The notes under the pieces: generated by a model
The model's database searches: none
Seen by the model: the letters and a program-made list of their open reading frames with translations, nothing else
Told to the model about the DNA's origin: nothing
Position numbers and translations under genes: made by a program
Assembly: GCF_022953055.1 (NCBI RefSeq)
Contig: NZ_JALJEJ010000002.1
Coordinates: 124,001-188,000 of the forward strand
DNA: 64,000 bases
Reading direction: 5' to 3'
Origin: Mucilaginibacter straminoryzae
GTDB lineage: Bacteria; Bacteroidota; Bacteroidia; Sphingobacteriales; Sphingobacteriaceae
Shown here: positions 7,255 through 15,933 of the stretch, one piece after another
Layout of the letters: each line of letters opens with the position of its first letter
How positions within the stretch are numbered: the stretch's first letter is position 1

Positions 7255-9168
7255 TTAAAATTCTTCGCTTGGCGCCATATACATTTCGTTAATAGCATCA
7301 GCATATTTATTCTCGATCACTTTACGTTTGGCTTTCAGGGTTACGGTAAGCTCCCCTTCTTCCATGCTGAACGGATTACGTTTCAGTTTGAAATTCTTGA
7401 TACGTTCGAATTTAGCCAGTTCGTTCGAAAGCTTCTTTACATCCTGGTTCACCCAATCAATAATGTGTTGATCTTCGATAAACAAATCCGGCAGTTCAAA
7501 ATATTGATCAGCAAGTCCGAAGGTTTCCTGTAGCAGTTCGCGCGAAGGGACGATGATCGCCGTGATGTGCTCGCGCTTGTCGCCTACTAAAAATATCTGT
7601 TCTATTTTAGGGCTTTTCAGATAAGTATTCTCCACCGGGGTAGGGTAAATATTTTTACCATAAGCATTTACCAGCATGTTCTTCAGCCGGTCGGTAATTT
7701 GCAGGTAGCCCTTATAAAAACGGCCGATATCCCCGGTATGCAGCCAGCCATCCGCATCTATGGCGGCCTTGGTTTCTTCTGGCTTGTTCCAGTAACCCTT
7801 CATTACGGCTACGCCACGGATGATGATTTCCCCTTCGGGGCATTCGAAGTTAGAGTCGAAGCTGTCATGTGTCTGAACGGTGTAAATTTGGCCGGTTTCT
7901 ACATTCTGTATACCTGTTTCGGTACCCTTTAAAATTCGACCCACGGTGCCATAAACCTGACGCTCGAATTCCGTCACCACCATTGGCCCGGTTGTTTCAG
8001 TCAGACCATAGCCCTCCAGAATCGGAACGCCGAGGTTGCCAAAGAATTCACCCACGTTTTTAGGCAGCGCACCACCGCCAGAAATGAGGAACTTTAACCT
8101 TCCACCGGTTTTCTCAATGATCTTGCTAAATACCAGCTTGTGTGCTATTTTATATTGGCGGGTTAAGATCAGTCCGGGCTTTTTACCTCCTTCTTTTGCC
8201 TGGCGGTATTTCTGACCGATACCCATTGCCCAAACAAATATTTTAGTTTTGATGCCACCTGCACTCATGCCATTCTTGTTGGCCTTATCATGGATACGCT
8301 CCAACAAACGCGGCACGCAGTTCATGATAGTCGGGCGAACTTCCGTCATATTTCGGGCTAACAGCTCCAGGCTTTGCGCGAAAGCAATGGTAGCGCCCGT
8401 TCCGCAGCAGATATAATAGGTTGCACAACGTTCGAACACGTGCGACAATGGCAGGAACGAAAGAAAGGTATCGTCAGCGTTCACAATCGAAATCTGATCA
8501 AGACCGTAGCGCACGGTTTCTACAAAGTTGCTATGCGTAAGCATTACGCCTTTAGGCGTACCTGTTGTACCTGATGTATAAATTAAACAGGAAAGATCTG
8601 AAGGCAGGATCGCTTCGCGTGCAATGTTGATAGTTGTACGGTACTGGTCAACCAATGTCCGGCCTTCGGCGATTACCTCATCGAAACTGATTACACCGGC
8701 AGCAAGGCTTACCTTATCTGTAAACTTTTCAAAGTCGTCAAACGCGGGGATGATCCGGATGAGGTGCGGGCAGTTATTCGCAACTTTCAGCACCTTCCGC
8801 AGTAAGAAGGGATTGCCTATGAGCAAGGTTTTCGTACACGAATCATTTAAGATATACTCGATCTCCGCCTCTGTAAGCGTCGGGTAGATAGAGGTATTCA
8901 CCGCGCCGATCTGCTGTATCGCCTGGTCGTAATAAATATATTCTGGGCCATTCTCGATGATCAGCCCCAGCATGTCACCTTTTTTTACACCAATGTTCAG
9001 GAACCATGCAGAAATAGCATCCGCTTTCTCCAGCACCTCGCGAAACGAAATTTCATTCCAGGTGTCTTTAACCTTGTGTTTTAAAAAAGTGTGTGTTTCA
9101 GGATGAATATTTTTAACCACATTCCTGAGCATATCAGGAACAGTTTTTACTTCTGCACTAAGATTCAT
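7255..9168 (-). CDS. Long-chain fatty acid-CoA ligase, AMP-forming
   Basis: The 637-residue protein belongs to the ANL superfamily, FAA1/COG1022 branch. The P-loop-like A3 motif is IYTSGTTGTPKGVMLTHSN. The A5 motif is EGYGLTETTGP, A7 is WLHTGDIG and the hinge is DRLKNMLVNAYGKNIYP. It activates fatty acids as adenylates and then thioesters, for beta-oxidation or lipid remodelling, probably on the inner face of the membrane. Length is within the usual 600-660 range. It is divergent from the small gene at 9356 and shares no operon with the AT-rich gene below it, 50 bp away. Confidence 0.92.
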   Translation of the reverse strand: MNLSAEVKTVPDMLRNVVKNIHPETHTFLKHKVKDTWNEISFREVLEKADAISAWFLNIGVKKGDMLGLIIENGPEYIYYDQAIQQIGAVNTSIYPTLTEAEIEYILNDSCTKTLLIGNPFLLRKVLKVANNCPHLIRIIPAFDDFEKFTDKVSLAAGVISFDEVIAEGRTLVDQYRTTINIAREAILPSDLSCLIYTSGTTGTPKGVMLTHSNFVETVRYGLDQISIVNADDTFLSFLPLSHVFERCATYYICCGTGATIAFAQSLELLARNMTEVRPTIMNCVPRLLERIHDKANKNGMSAGGIKTKIFVWAMGIGQKYRQAKEGGKKPGLILTRQYKIAHKLVFSKIIEKTGGRLKFLISGGGALPKNVGEFFGNLGVPILEGYGLTETTGPMVVTEFERQVYGTVGRILKGTETGIQNVETGQIYTVQTHDSFDSNFECPEGEIIIRGVAVMKGYWNKPEETKAAIDADGWLHTGDIGRFYKGYLQITDRLKNMLVNAYGKNIYPTPVENTYLKSPKIEQIFLVGDKREHITAIIVPSRELLQETFGLADQYFELPDLFIEDQHIIDWVNQDVKKLSNELAKFERIKNFKLKRNPFSMEEGELTVTLKAKRKVIENKYADAINEMYMAPSEEF

Positions 9169-9355
9169 TCAGTTATTAATCCGGGGTTTATAATTAAGCT
9201 AAATTAATTATTAAAAAGATAAAGGCAAGGATATAAATTTAACAGTAACAGTTGTTTGACAGACGTTAGAAAAAACGCTTATGCTAATCGCTCCGTTCTC
9301 CCAATTACAATTTAACTAAAATTTAAAGCAGGGCTAACTTTCTGTTTATTCCGAT

Positions 9356-9604
9356 ATGATAGATTTACTTTCGACCAACAATATTTTTATGGCAATGACA
9401 TTGGAAATCACGGATCAGGAATACCTGATCAAATTAGATAGGAAAAAATTCGGCTTAGCGTTTATCCGCAGCCTGTTAAAACAAGTGGAAGTTGAAAACT
9501 TAACAGAGGACGATCTGTACCTGTCAGAAACCCGCCCTTCTATAAAAGATAAAGACACCAACGCCAGCGAACCTGATTATTTTGGTTCTATCGACGAGAA
9601 ATAA
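9356..9604 (+). CDS. Small hypothetical protein
   Basis: The 82-residue ORF ends 6 bp before a convergent gene. The first ATG is used, but ATGs at 9389 and 9395 (before ALTLEITDQEY-like sequence, here TLEITDQEYLIKLDRK) may be the real start because the first residues look less protein-like. The product is a short acidic soluble protein: a beta strand plus helix (EYLIKLDRKKFGLAFIRSLLKQVEVE), then a charged tail. I do not recognise the family. It is not obviously paired with a toxin. Confidence 0.6.
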   Translation: MIDLLSTNNIFMAMTLEITDQEYLIKLDRKKFGLAFIRSLLKQVEVENLTEDDLYLSETRPSIKDKDTNASEPDYFGSIDEK

Positions 9605-9610
9605 CTATTG

Positions 9611-10156
9611 TTAATAGTTACGGAAACCACGCTGCACTTGTTTATCAAATTGCGCCAGCTGTGATTTCATCATCTTGATCTGATCGGCCAGTAACTTGTT
9701 TTTATCGTCTTTGGCAGCTTCCTGGATATATTGCTGCGCTTCGCGTTTGTTTCTTTTTGCCAACGAAATGCCTGCCAGGCTAAGTTTAGCCAGTGCATTA
9801 TTGTGCGACATGCGCATACCTAACGAAAGCGATTTCTTGAAATATTTTTCAGCCTTCATTGGCGCCTTGCGCGATTCAATCATACCCAGCAACAGGTTAT
9901 AATAACCCCACTGCTTTTTATTCAGCTCTTTTTCGTAATCCTTAATTTTCAGCAACCACTTTTCAGCCTCATCCTGGTTTTCTTTACGCAGGTAAAACTG
10001 CGCAACAATCATCTTCTCGTTGAAAAAATAAGTAAGCAGTACCAAACCGCCAATTAATAATACTAATATCCCCCATCCCCAAAATCCAAACGCCGAGAGG
10101 GCAACAGCAGCTCCAAGTATCACGCAGGCTATTACCAGCCTAACAATATTCGACAT
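9611..10156 (-). CDS. Membrane protein with TPR-like repeats
   Basis: The 181-residue protein starts with two adjacent membrane segments (about 5-25 and 27-47) followed by a cytoplasmic helical domain. Helix pairs such as ENQDEAEKWLLKI, KAPMKAEKYFKKSLSLG and ISLAKRNKREAQQYI look like degenerate tetratricopeptide repeats. Such domains hold partner proteins, but the partner is unknown. Its start lies 73 bp from divergent ung. Confidence 0.7.
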   Translation of the reverse strand: MSNIVRLVIACVILGAAVALSAFGFWGWGILVLLIGGLVLLTYFFNEKMIVAQFYLRKENQDEAEKWLLKIKDYEKELNKKQWGYYNLLLGMIESRKAPMKAEKYFKKSLSLGMRMSHNNALAKLSLAGISLAKRNKREAQQYIQEAAKDDKNKLLADQIKMMKSQLAQFDKQVQRGFRNY

Positions 10157-10229
10157 AACAGTGTTAATCTATTTTTGAAGCGCAAATATCCGTTTATTTG
10201 TACGTTTAAACAAAAATACCATAACATTT

Positions 10230-10907
10230 ATGGCAATAAACCTTGAACCGGGATGGCTGCAGATTTTGGAGCCCGAATTTGATAAGGAATACATGAAGCA
10301 ACTGCGCGCTTTTCTGCAGCAGGAGAAAGAACAAGGGCAAGTGGTATACCCTAAAAACGTTGATATATTTAATGCATTTAACACCACGCCATGGGACAAG
10401 GTAGAGGTGGTGATCCTGGGGCAGGACCCCTACCATGGCCCTAACCAGGCGCATGGTTTATCGTTTTCGGTACAGAAAGGCATTGCCCTTCCGCCATCAC
10501 TCCGCAACATCTATAAAGAACTACTCACCGATATTCCCGGTTTTAAAATGCCCCCGCATGGCAATTTAGAATACTGGGCAAAGCAAGGTGTGTTATTGCT
10601 AAACGCGACACTGACCGTTAGAGCAGGACAGCCGGGATCGCACCAGAAAAAAGGATGGGAGATTTTTACCGATACGGTGATCCAAAAACTATCTGAACAG
10701 AAAACCGGGTTGGTGTTTATTTTATGGGGAGCTTACGCGCAATCAAAGATCCCGTTGATAGACCAAACCAAGCATCATATCATCAAATCTGTTCACCCTT
10801 CGCCCATGTCTGTAGAACGTGGGTTCTGGGGATCTAAGCCCTTTTCAAAGACCAACGAATACCTGGTTAAAGAAGGTAAAAAGCCGATTGATTGGCAAAT
10901 AGTTTAA
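10230..10907 (+). CDS. ung: Uracil-DNA glycosylase, family 1
   Basis: The 225-residue protein carries the family 1 water-activating motif GQDPYHG with catalytic D66, and the leucine-loop/histidine motif HPSPMSVERGF. The uracil-recognition region reads LLLNATLTVRAG. It removes uracil from DNA as the first step of base excision repair. Length matches E. coli Ung (229). A perfect TAnnTTTG box (TATTTTTG) lies at 10170-10177 and could be its promoter. Confidence 0.97.
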   Translation: MAINLEPGWLQILEPEFDKEYMKQLRAFLQQEKEQGQVVYPKNVDIFNAFNTTPWDKVEVVILGQDPYHGPNQAHGLSFSVQKGIALPPSLRNIYKELLTDIPGFKMPPHGNLEYWAKQGVLLLNATLTVRAGQPGSHQKKGWEIFTDTVIQKLSEQKTGLVFILWGAYAQSKIPLIDQTKHHIIKSVHPSPMSVERGFWGSKPFSKTNEYLVKEGKKPIDWQIV

Positions 10908-10910
10908 TTA

Positions 10911-11030
10911 GAGGCAAGAGACAAGAGTTCAGACATTTTAAACTTTGATCAAGACGTTTAGAATAACAAGATGGAAAACTTTCATCTGAAAGAAATTGTC
11001 TTGGTTCTTGAATCTTGACTCTTGTTTCTA
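10911..11030. repeat. CAAGA-family inverted repeat between convergent ung and lrp
   Basis: The left arm (10911-10934) reads GAGGCAAGAGACAAGAG and so on. The right arm (about 10997-11030) is the complement in kind: TGTCTTGGTTCTTG, AATCTTGACTCTTG. The arms pair imperfectly and the centre is unique sequence. It fills the 126-bp gap between two convergent genes, so it could also act as a terminator. Confidence 0.7.
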
Positions 11031-11033
11031 AAC

Positions 11034-11504
11034 CTAGTATTCCAGCGGCACGATGGGTTCCTTTTTACTGGTAGACATGATCATCATCGTCTGGAAGGTT
11101 TTCACCACGGGTATGCGGCTGATCTTTTCCATAATCAGTTGCTCATACGATTTAATATCGCGCACATAAACCTTTAATAAGAAATCGCACTGCCCGGTTA
11201 CGTGATGGCATTCGGTCACCTCTTTTATTTTCTGGATCTCGTCCAGAAAAACCTGGATGGTATTGCTTTTATGAAAATCCAGCGAAACCTGGATAAAGGT
11301 CTTAATTCCCAAGCCTAGCTTCTCTTCATCAACCAGCGCATGGTAGCTTTTAATGTATTCGGCATTTTCCAGCTTACGCACCCGCTCCAATGTCGGTGCC
11401 GGCGATAAACCTATTTCGTTAGAGAGCTGCAAATTGGTGATGCGGCCGTTCTCCTGTAATATCTTTAGTATCTGAAGGTCTATTTTATCTAATTCTGATC
11501 CCAT
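11034..11504 (-). CDS. Lrp/AsnC family transcriptional regulator
   Basis: The 156-residue protein has an N-terminal AsnC-type winged helix (LDKIDLQILKILQENGRIT, then LSNEIGLSPAPTLERVRKLE) and a C-terminal RAM ligand-binding domain (about 75-150, motif CHHVTGQCDFLLKV). Lrp-family proteins form octamers that sense amino acids. The GXD motif of the effector pocket reads TGQCD. Which amino acid it senses cannot be told. It is divergent from mntR across 124 bp. Confidence 0.95.
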   Translation of the reverse strand: MGSELDKIDLQILKILQENGRITNLQLSNEIGLSPAPTLERVRKLENAEYIKSYHALVDEEKLGLGIKTFIQVSLDFHKSNTIQVFLDEIQKIKEVTECHHVTGQCDFLLKVYVRDIKSYEQLIMEKISRIPVVKTFQTMMIMSTSKKEPIVPLEY

Positions 11505-11589
11505 GGGCTACAAATATAAAAATGCCTTTCAAACAAAATATAATTTTTTAATAAAGCAGTAAAACAAATAATAATTTCAGCCGTAGTAA

Positions 11590-11623
11590 AATTTAGATTA
11601 GTCTAAATTATTTATTAGATTTG
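11590..11623 (+). promoter_or_regulatory. mntR-mntH promoter with overlapping DtxR/MntR-type operator
   Basis: AATTTAGATTAGTCTAAATT (11590-11609) is a dyad with 8-bp arms and resembles the DtxR-family operator core TTAGGTTAGCCTAA. It is followed by TAGATTTG (11616-11623), an exact TAnnTTTG -7 box. The dyad covers the -33 region, so metal-loaded MntR would block RNA polymerase. The ATG starts 6 bp after the box, which implies a leaderless or nearly leaderless mRNA. Confidence 0.75.
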
Positions 11624-11628
11624 TTTAA

Positions 11629-12285
11629 ATGCAGACTTTTACCGAGGAAAACTATCTGAAAACCATCTATCATCTGTCTGTGGATGACCAAACCGTAAGC
11701 ACCACGCAGTTGGCTTCGCTACTGAAAACCAAGGCGGCTTCGGTAACGGATATGCTGAAGAAGCTATCGGAAAAGAAGCTTATTGATTATACCCGTTATT
11801 ACGGCGTTAACCTAACGGCAGCCGGGAAAAAGGTAGCGGTAGATGTTGTTAGAAAGCACCGCCTTTGGGAATATTTCCTGGTAGAAAAGTTAAAATTTAA
11901 ATGGGACGAGGTACATGCGATGGCCGAGGAACTGGAGCATATCTCTTCCGCAGAATTAATTAACCGGCTCGACGAATTCATGGGTTTCCCGGCTTATGAC
12001 CCGCACGGCGATCCGATACCCGACAGGGACGGAACCTTTCAACAACAAACTTTTCAACCGGTAAGCATACTGCAGGTAAACGAAGGCGGAAAAATCTGCG
12101 GCGTTAAAGAGCACTCGGCTGCTTTTTTACAGTACCTGGAAAGACTGAACCTGCTGATCGGAAACAAAATTAAAGTATTGGAGATTCTGGAGTACGATCA
12201 GTCGGTCGTGTTAACCATTAATCAATCAGCAAACAGGGTGATCATCAGCCGCGATGCGGCACAAAATATTTTGATAAGCATATGA
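11629..12285 (+). CDS. mntR: Metal-dependent transcriptional regulator, DtxR/MntR family
   Basis: The 218-residue protein begins TEENYLKTIYHLS, the opening helix of DtxR/MntR proteins. A winged helix (about 1-70, AASVTDMLKKLSEKKLI) is followed by the dimerisation/metal domain (HRLWEYFLVEKLKF, EAEELEHI-like AEELEHISSAEL) and a C-terminal FeoA/SH3-like domain (about 145-218). It should bind Mn(II) or Fe(II) and repress its own operon through the dyad at 11590. The stop overlaps the mntH start by 4 bp (ATGA), indicating translational coupling. Confidence 0.93.
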   Translation: MQTFTEENYLKTIYHLSVDDQTVSTTQLASLLKTKAASVTDMLKKLSEKKLIDYTRYYGVNLTAAGKKVAVDVVRKHRLWEYFLVEKLKFKWDEVHAMAEELEHISSAELINRLDEFMGFPAYDPHGDPIPDRDGTFQQQTFQPVSILQVNEGGKICGVKEHSAAFLQYLERLNLLIGNKIKVLEILEYDQSVVLTINQSANRVIISRDAAQNILISI

Positions 12286-14156
12286 GCGAATCTTTAGGAA
12301 ATGTACATGGTTCTGTTTCTACCGATAAAAGTACCGGCTGGCGAAGGTTTTTAGCCTTTATTGGTCCGGCTTACCTGATAAGTGTAGGCTACATGGACCC
12401 AGGTAACTGGGCGACAGACCTTGCCGCGGGCAGTCAGTTTGGTTACAAGTTGATCTGGGTTTTGCTATTATCCAACCTTATTGCATTGCTACTGCAATCG
12501 TTAAGCGCAAGATTGGGTATCGTGCGGGGGTTAGATCTGGCCCAGGCCTCAAAACATGCGTATAACCGTTTTGTAAATTTCTGCCTGTTCATCCTGGCGC
12601 AAATTGCGATTGTAGCCTGCGACCTGGCCGAGATCATCGGGATGGCTATTGGCTTAAACCTGCTTTTCGGACTGCCGCTGATCTGGGGTGTATCTATTAC
12701 CATGCTTGACACCTTGCTGATCCTGTTCCTGATGAACAAGGGGGTCCGTAAGCTCGAAGGGTTTATCGTGTCGTTGGTTTTCATTGTCGGTGTATCTTTC
12801 CTTACAGAAATGTTTATTGCCAAGCCAGATGTGGTTGAGATTGCTCAAGGCTTTGTGCCTTACAATATCTCCGGTAGTGCGCTTTACATTGCCATCGGTA
12901 TCTTAGGTGCAACGGTAATGCCACATAACCTTTACCTGCACTCGTCGCTGGTACAAACCCGTAAGATCAGCCGAACGTCAGAAGGGATCAGAAGCGCCAT
13001 CAAGTTCAACCTGTTTGATACCACCATCGCCCTCAACCTCGCCTTTTTCGTGAACGCCGCAATACTAATACTGGCTGCAAGCGCCTTCTTTAGGAATGGC
13101 TACCACCAAGTAGCAGAAATACAGGACGCCCATAAACTGCTGAACAAAATCTTTGGTTCGATGGCCCCTACCCTTTTTGCCATCGCTTTGATCGCTTCAG
13201 GGCAAAGCTCTACAATTACCGGTACGCTTGCCGGGCAGATTGTAATGGAGGGGCACATTAATCTGCGTATTGCACCGTGGTTACGCCGCCTAATTACCCG
13301 TTTATTAGCTATCATTCCTGCTTACTTAACATTGATCTATGCGGGTGGCGATGCCCTTGGCCATCTGCTGGTACTTAGCCAGGTAGTGCTCAGCCTGCAA
13401 TTAGGGTTTGCTGTTATCCCGCTGATCCATTTTACGTCTGATAAAGCCAGGATGGGCGAATTTGTGATCAGGAACTGGGTGAAAGTGCTATCGTGGATAT
13501 GTGCGGTTATCATTGTGGCCTTAAACGTCAGGCTGGTCATCCAAGAGATTGACAGTTGGGGGCAAAGCGGTGCGGTGACACCTTTTGTACTACAATGGAT
13601 AATTATCCCTATTGCCATTGTCATCGGTATACTTTTACTTTATATCACCGTTAAACCAATGCTGGTTGTTGCTCCCGACAAGCCAAATAACGTTCCGCAT
13701 GGTATCGCCAAGGCTGTACATAACATAGACCAGATTAATTACAATCATATCGGCATCGCGATTGATTTTTCTAAAAACGATTGGGAATCTATCCGACATG
13801 GGATTATGCAAGGTGGACCGGAAGCCAAATATACCTTGATTCATGTGGTGGAAACCGCTGGCGCACGATACTATGGCGAACAGGTAATGGATATGGAAAC
13901 CCAAAGCGATGCAGATAACCTGGAACAATATGCGAAAGAACTTGTTGGTTTAGGCTACGACGCTGTTGCAGAAATTGGTTATGGAGCTACTGCTACAGCG
14001 ATAGCGCAGATTGTAAACAGGGAAAACATAGATTTTGTGGTAATGGGTTCGCACGGGCACCGGTTTTTGAAAGACCTGATATTTGGCACCACCGTCAATT
14101 CGGTGCGGCATATGGTAAATGTTCCGGTGTTGATTGTTAAACCCCAAGGTAAATAA
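12282..14156 (+). CDS. mntH: Nramp-type Mn(II)/Fe(II) transporter fused to a UspA domain
   Basis: The 624-residue protein is an Nramp transporter (about 20-440, eleven or so membrane segments). It carries the TM1 metal-binding motif MDPGNW and the TM6 motif TVMPHNLYLHSS. A C-terminal universal stress protein domain (about 475-622) contains the nucleotide-binding signature VMGSHGHRFLKDLIFGTTVNS. Nramp proteins import Mn(II) with protons. The cytosolic UspA domain may let nucleotides gate transport, which is inference. Standard MntH proteins end near 410-430 residues. It is co-transcribed with mntR, so uptake is under metal control. Confidence 0.93.
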   Translation: MSESLGNVHGSVSTDKSTGWRRFLAFIGPAYLISVGYMDPGNWATDLAAGSQFGYKLIWVLLLSNLIALLLQSLSARLGIVRGLDLAQASKHAYNRFVNFCLFILAQIAIVACDLAEIIGMAIGLNLLFGLPLIWGVSITMLDTLLILFLMNKGVRKLEGFIVSLVFIVGVSFLTEMFIAKPDVVEIAQGFVPYNISGSALYIAIGILGATVMPHNLYLHSSLVQTRKISRTSEGIRSAIKFNLFDTTIALNLAFFVNAAILILAASAFFRNGYHQVAEIQDAHKLLNKIFGSMAPTLFAIALIASGQSSTITGTLAGQIVMEGHINLRIAPWLRRLITRLLAIIPAYLTLIYAGGDALGHLLVLSQVVLSLQLGFAVIPLIHFTSDKARMGEFVIRNWVKVLSWICAVIIVALNVRLVIQEIDSWGQSGAVTPFVLQWIIIPIAIVIGILLLYITVKPMLVVAPDKPNNVPHGIAKAVHNIDQINYNHIGIAIDFSKNDWESIRHGIMQGGPEAKYTLIHVVETAGARYYGEQVMDMETQSDADNLEQYAKELVGLGYDAVAEIGYGATATAIAQIVNRENIDFVVMGSHGHRFLKDLIFGTTVNSVRHMVNVPVLIVKPQGK

Positions 14157-14176
14157 TTTGCATATTTGCAGCTACG

Positions 14177-14626
14177 ATGAGTCAGGATCTGTATATCAAG
14201 AATAAGAAAGCGTATTTTGAATACCACATATTGGACAAATATGTGGCAGGCATTAAACTTTTAGGGACAGAAATTAAATCGATACGCGAAGGGAAGGCAA
14301 ACCTGAATGATGCGTTCTGTACCTTCATCAGCAACGAACTGTATGTGCGCAACCTGCATATATCTGAATATTCGCACGGCTCTTTCTATAACCATGAAGC
14401 CAAGCGCGACAGGGTGTTGCTTCTCCACAAAAAAGAACTGAAGAAGCTACAGACCCGTACGGAAGAAAAAGGGTTCACCATTGTACCCTTGGCCTTATTT
14501 GTGAACGAACGCGGTTTCGCCAAACTAGAGATCGGACTGGCACAAGGTAAAAAAGCTTTTGACAAGCGCGAAACAATTAAAGAACGCGAAAGCAAGATAG
14601 AGCTGAACCGGATTATGAAACGGTAA
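14177..14626 (+). CDS. smpB: SsrA-binding protein SmpB
   Basis: The 149-residue protein has the family core: NKKAYFEYHILDKYVAGI, the G-T-E-I-K-S motif, and the SFYNHEAKRDRVLLLHKKE segment, ending in a basic tail (DKRETIKERESKIELNRIMKR) that enters the ribosomal A site. It delivers tmRNA to stalled ribosomes. Its length fits the family (150-160). No ssrA gene is seen in the window. It starts 20 bp after mntH. Confidence 0.97.
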   Translation: MSQDLYIKNKKAYFEYHILDKYVAGIKLLGTEIKSIREGKANLNDAFCTFISNELYVRNLHISEYSHGSFYNHEAKRDRVLLLHKKELKKLQTRTEEKGFTIVPLALFVNERGFAKLEIGLAQGKKAFDKRETIKERESKIELNRIMKR

Positions 14627-14636
14627 TAAATAGACG

Positions 14637-14801
14637 CAAGAATCAAGAGCCAAGAATCAAGATAGCTGCATCATTCCTGTAGTTATTCTGAACGAAGTGA
14701 CCTGTCCCGAACTTATTTCGGGAAGAATCTGAGCACTTAACGACCTTAAAAGAATTATAATTTCTTTCTCTTGATTCTTGTCTCTTGGTTCTTGATTCTC
14801 C
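14637..14801. repeat. CAAGA-family inverted repeat with an inner ATTCTGA/CCCGAA repeat, between convergent smpB and pcm
   Basis: The left arm (14637-14665) reads GCAAGAATCAAGAGCCAAG and so on. The right arm (14765-14801) is its complement in kind (CTCTTGATTCTTG, CTCTTGGTTCTTGATTCTC). Nested inside at 14685-14734 is a second element, ATTCTGAACGAAGTGA...AGAATCTGAGC, with the small hairpin TCCCGAA-cttat-TTCGGGA. Elements of this second type are common between genes in Sphingobacteriia to my knowledge. Confidence 0.75.
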
Positions 14802-14806
14802 TAACA

Positions 14807-15463
14807 TCACCATGCTTTATCGCCTACCAACGGCACGAACCTGAAGGTGTCCAGTACAATTTTCTCGTAGTCAGTCTCGCTAACTTTAAGTACGGTCACC
14901 ATTTTCTGGGTTTCTTCATCGCCGACCGGGATCACCAACAAACCACCCACGTTCAACTGCTTCAATAAAATATCCGGCACCGTGGGCGCACCCGCGGTTA
15001 CAATGATCTTGTCATACGGTGCATGTTCCGCAATTCCCCTTGAACCATCTCCTAAAAAGAATTGCGGCTTATAGCCCATATAAGGCAACACCTGGATGGT
15101 ACGCTCGTACAATTTTTCTTGCCGCTCTATGGTGTAAACATTGGCCCCCAACTCTAACAGCACACAGGTTTGATAGCCGGATCCGGTGCCAATTTCCAGC
15201 ACCTTATCCCCCTTTTTAATATGTAGCAACTGGCTTTGGTAAGCAACGGTGTAGGGTTGCGATATGGTTTGACCTTCGCCTATCGGGAATGCGATATCTT
15301 TATAAGCCTGGTTCCAAAAGGTTTCGTCGAAAAAGTAATGGCGGGGAACTTTGCCAATGGCCTCAAGGACGCTCTTATCTTCAATACCCTTTTTCTCTAA
15401 AATTTCTACCAACCTTTTCCGGGCACCCTTTTCACGATAATTGTCAATAAACTTGTAGGCCAT
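14807..15463 (-). CDS. pcm: Protein-L-isoaspartate O-methyltransferase
   Basis: The 218-residue protein has the PCMT motifs: VPRHYFFDE, the substrate loop GEGQTISQPY, and SAM motif I VLEIGTGSGYQTCVL, followed by the motif YDKIIVTAGAPTVPDILL. It methylates isoaspartyl residues so that damaged proteins can be repaired. Length matches the family (about 210-220). It ends in the repeat region shared with smpB. Confidence 0.96.
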   Translation of the reverse strand: MAYKFIDNYREKGARKRLVEILEKKGIEDKSVLEAIGKVPRHYFFDETFWNQAYKDIAFPIGEGQTISQPYTVAYQSQLLHIKKGDKVLEIGTGSGYQTCVLLELGANVYTIERQEKLYERTIQVLPYMGYKPQFFLGDGSRGIAEHAPYDKIIVTAGAPTVPDILLKQLNVGGLLVIPVGDEETQKMVTVLKVSETDYEKIVLDTFRFVPLVGDKAW

Positions 15464-15606
15464 AGCTATGCAAATTTAACTAAAAAGCCCGCGGTTAACT
15501 TATCGCACTTTCCCTAAAACTACTGACGGCTGGAAGTCAGTAAATTATTTTGTCAACACTGTAGCAATTGAGTTCGGCGCACCGTAACAACAGAAAGCTT
15601 TACCAG

Positions 15607-15933
15607 ATGAGAAAATCTCTACTATCTATCGCAATTATTTTATTCGTTTTTATTCTCGCAGGATGTAAAAAAGACAGCAATTACCTGGTAGCCGATGCCA
15701 TTATTAAGGATGCAGGATTACCCGCTGCTGATGGTTGCGGATGGCTAATTCAGACTGTTGCCGACGACTGGTTTCAGGCTGAAAACCTGCCTGAGAAGTT
15801 TAAGGTAAACAATCTGCAAATCCATATGACCTATACGCTCACCGGGAAAAGATACACTTGCGGATGGGTTGCCCCAACACCACAGAATCCCGGCAGCCCG
15901 GTGATCAATATCCATAGCATCGAAAAGCAATAA
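15607..15933 (+). CDS. Small hypothetical lipoprotein
   Basis: From the ATG at 15607 the protein has 108 residues. The upstream TTG at 15568 would place extra residues before the signal peptide, so it is unlikely. The signal peptide MRKSLLSIAIILFVFILAGC ends in a lipobox, followed by the KKDSN typical of outer-membrane lipoproteins here. The mature part keeps a DGCGWLIQ motif and a second cysteine in YTCGW, so it may form one disulfide. The fold resembles small beta-rich lipoproteins, but I cannot name the family. It ends at the stop of convergent priA. Confidence 0.8.
   Translation: MRKSLLSIAIILFVFILAGCKKDSNYLVADAIIKDAGLPAADGCGWLIQTVADDWFQAENLPEKFKVNNLQIHMTYTLTGKRYTCGWVAPTPQNPGSPVINIHSIEKQ

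Noticed and set aside
9356-9604. Antitoxin of a toxin-antitoxin pair
   Set aside because: The small acidic protein has no partner gene of toxin type next to it; the convergent neighbour is a TPR-like membrane protein.
2108-14801. CRISPR-like reading of the CAAGA repeats
   Set aside because: The words are short, degenerate and inverted, with no regular spacers and no cas genes nearby.
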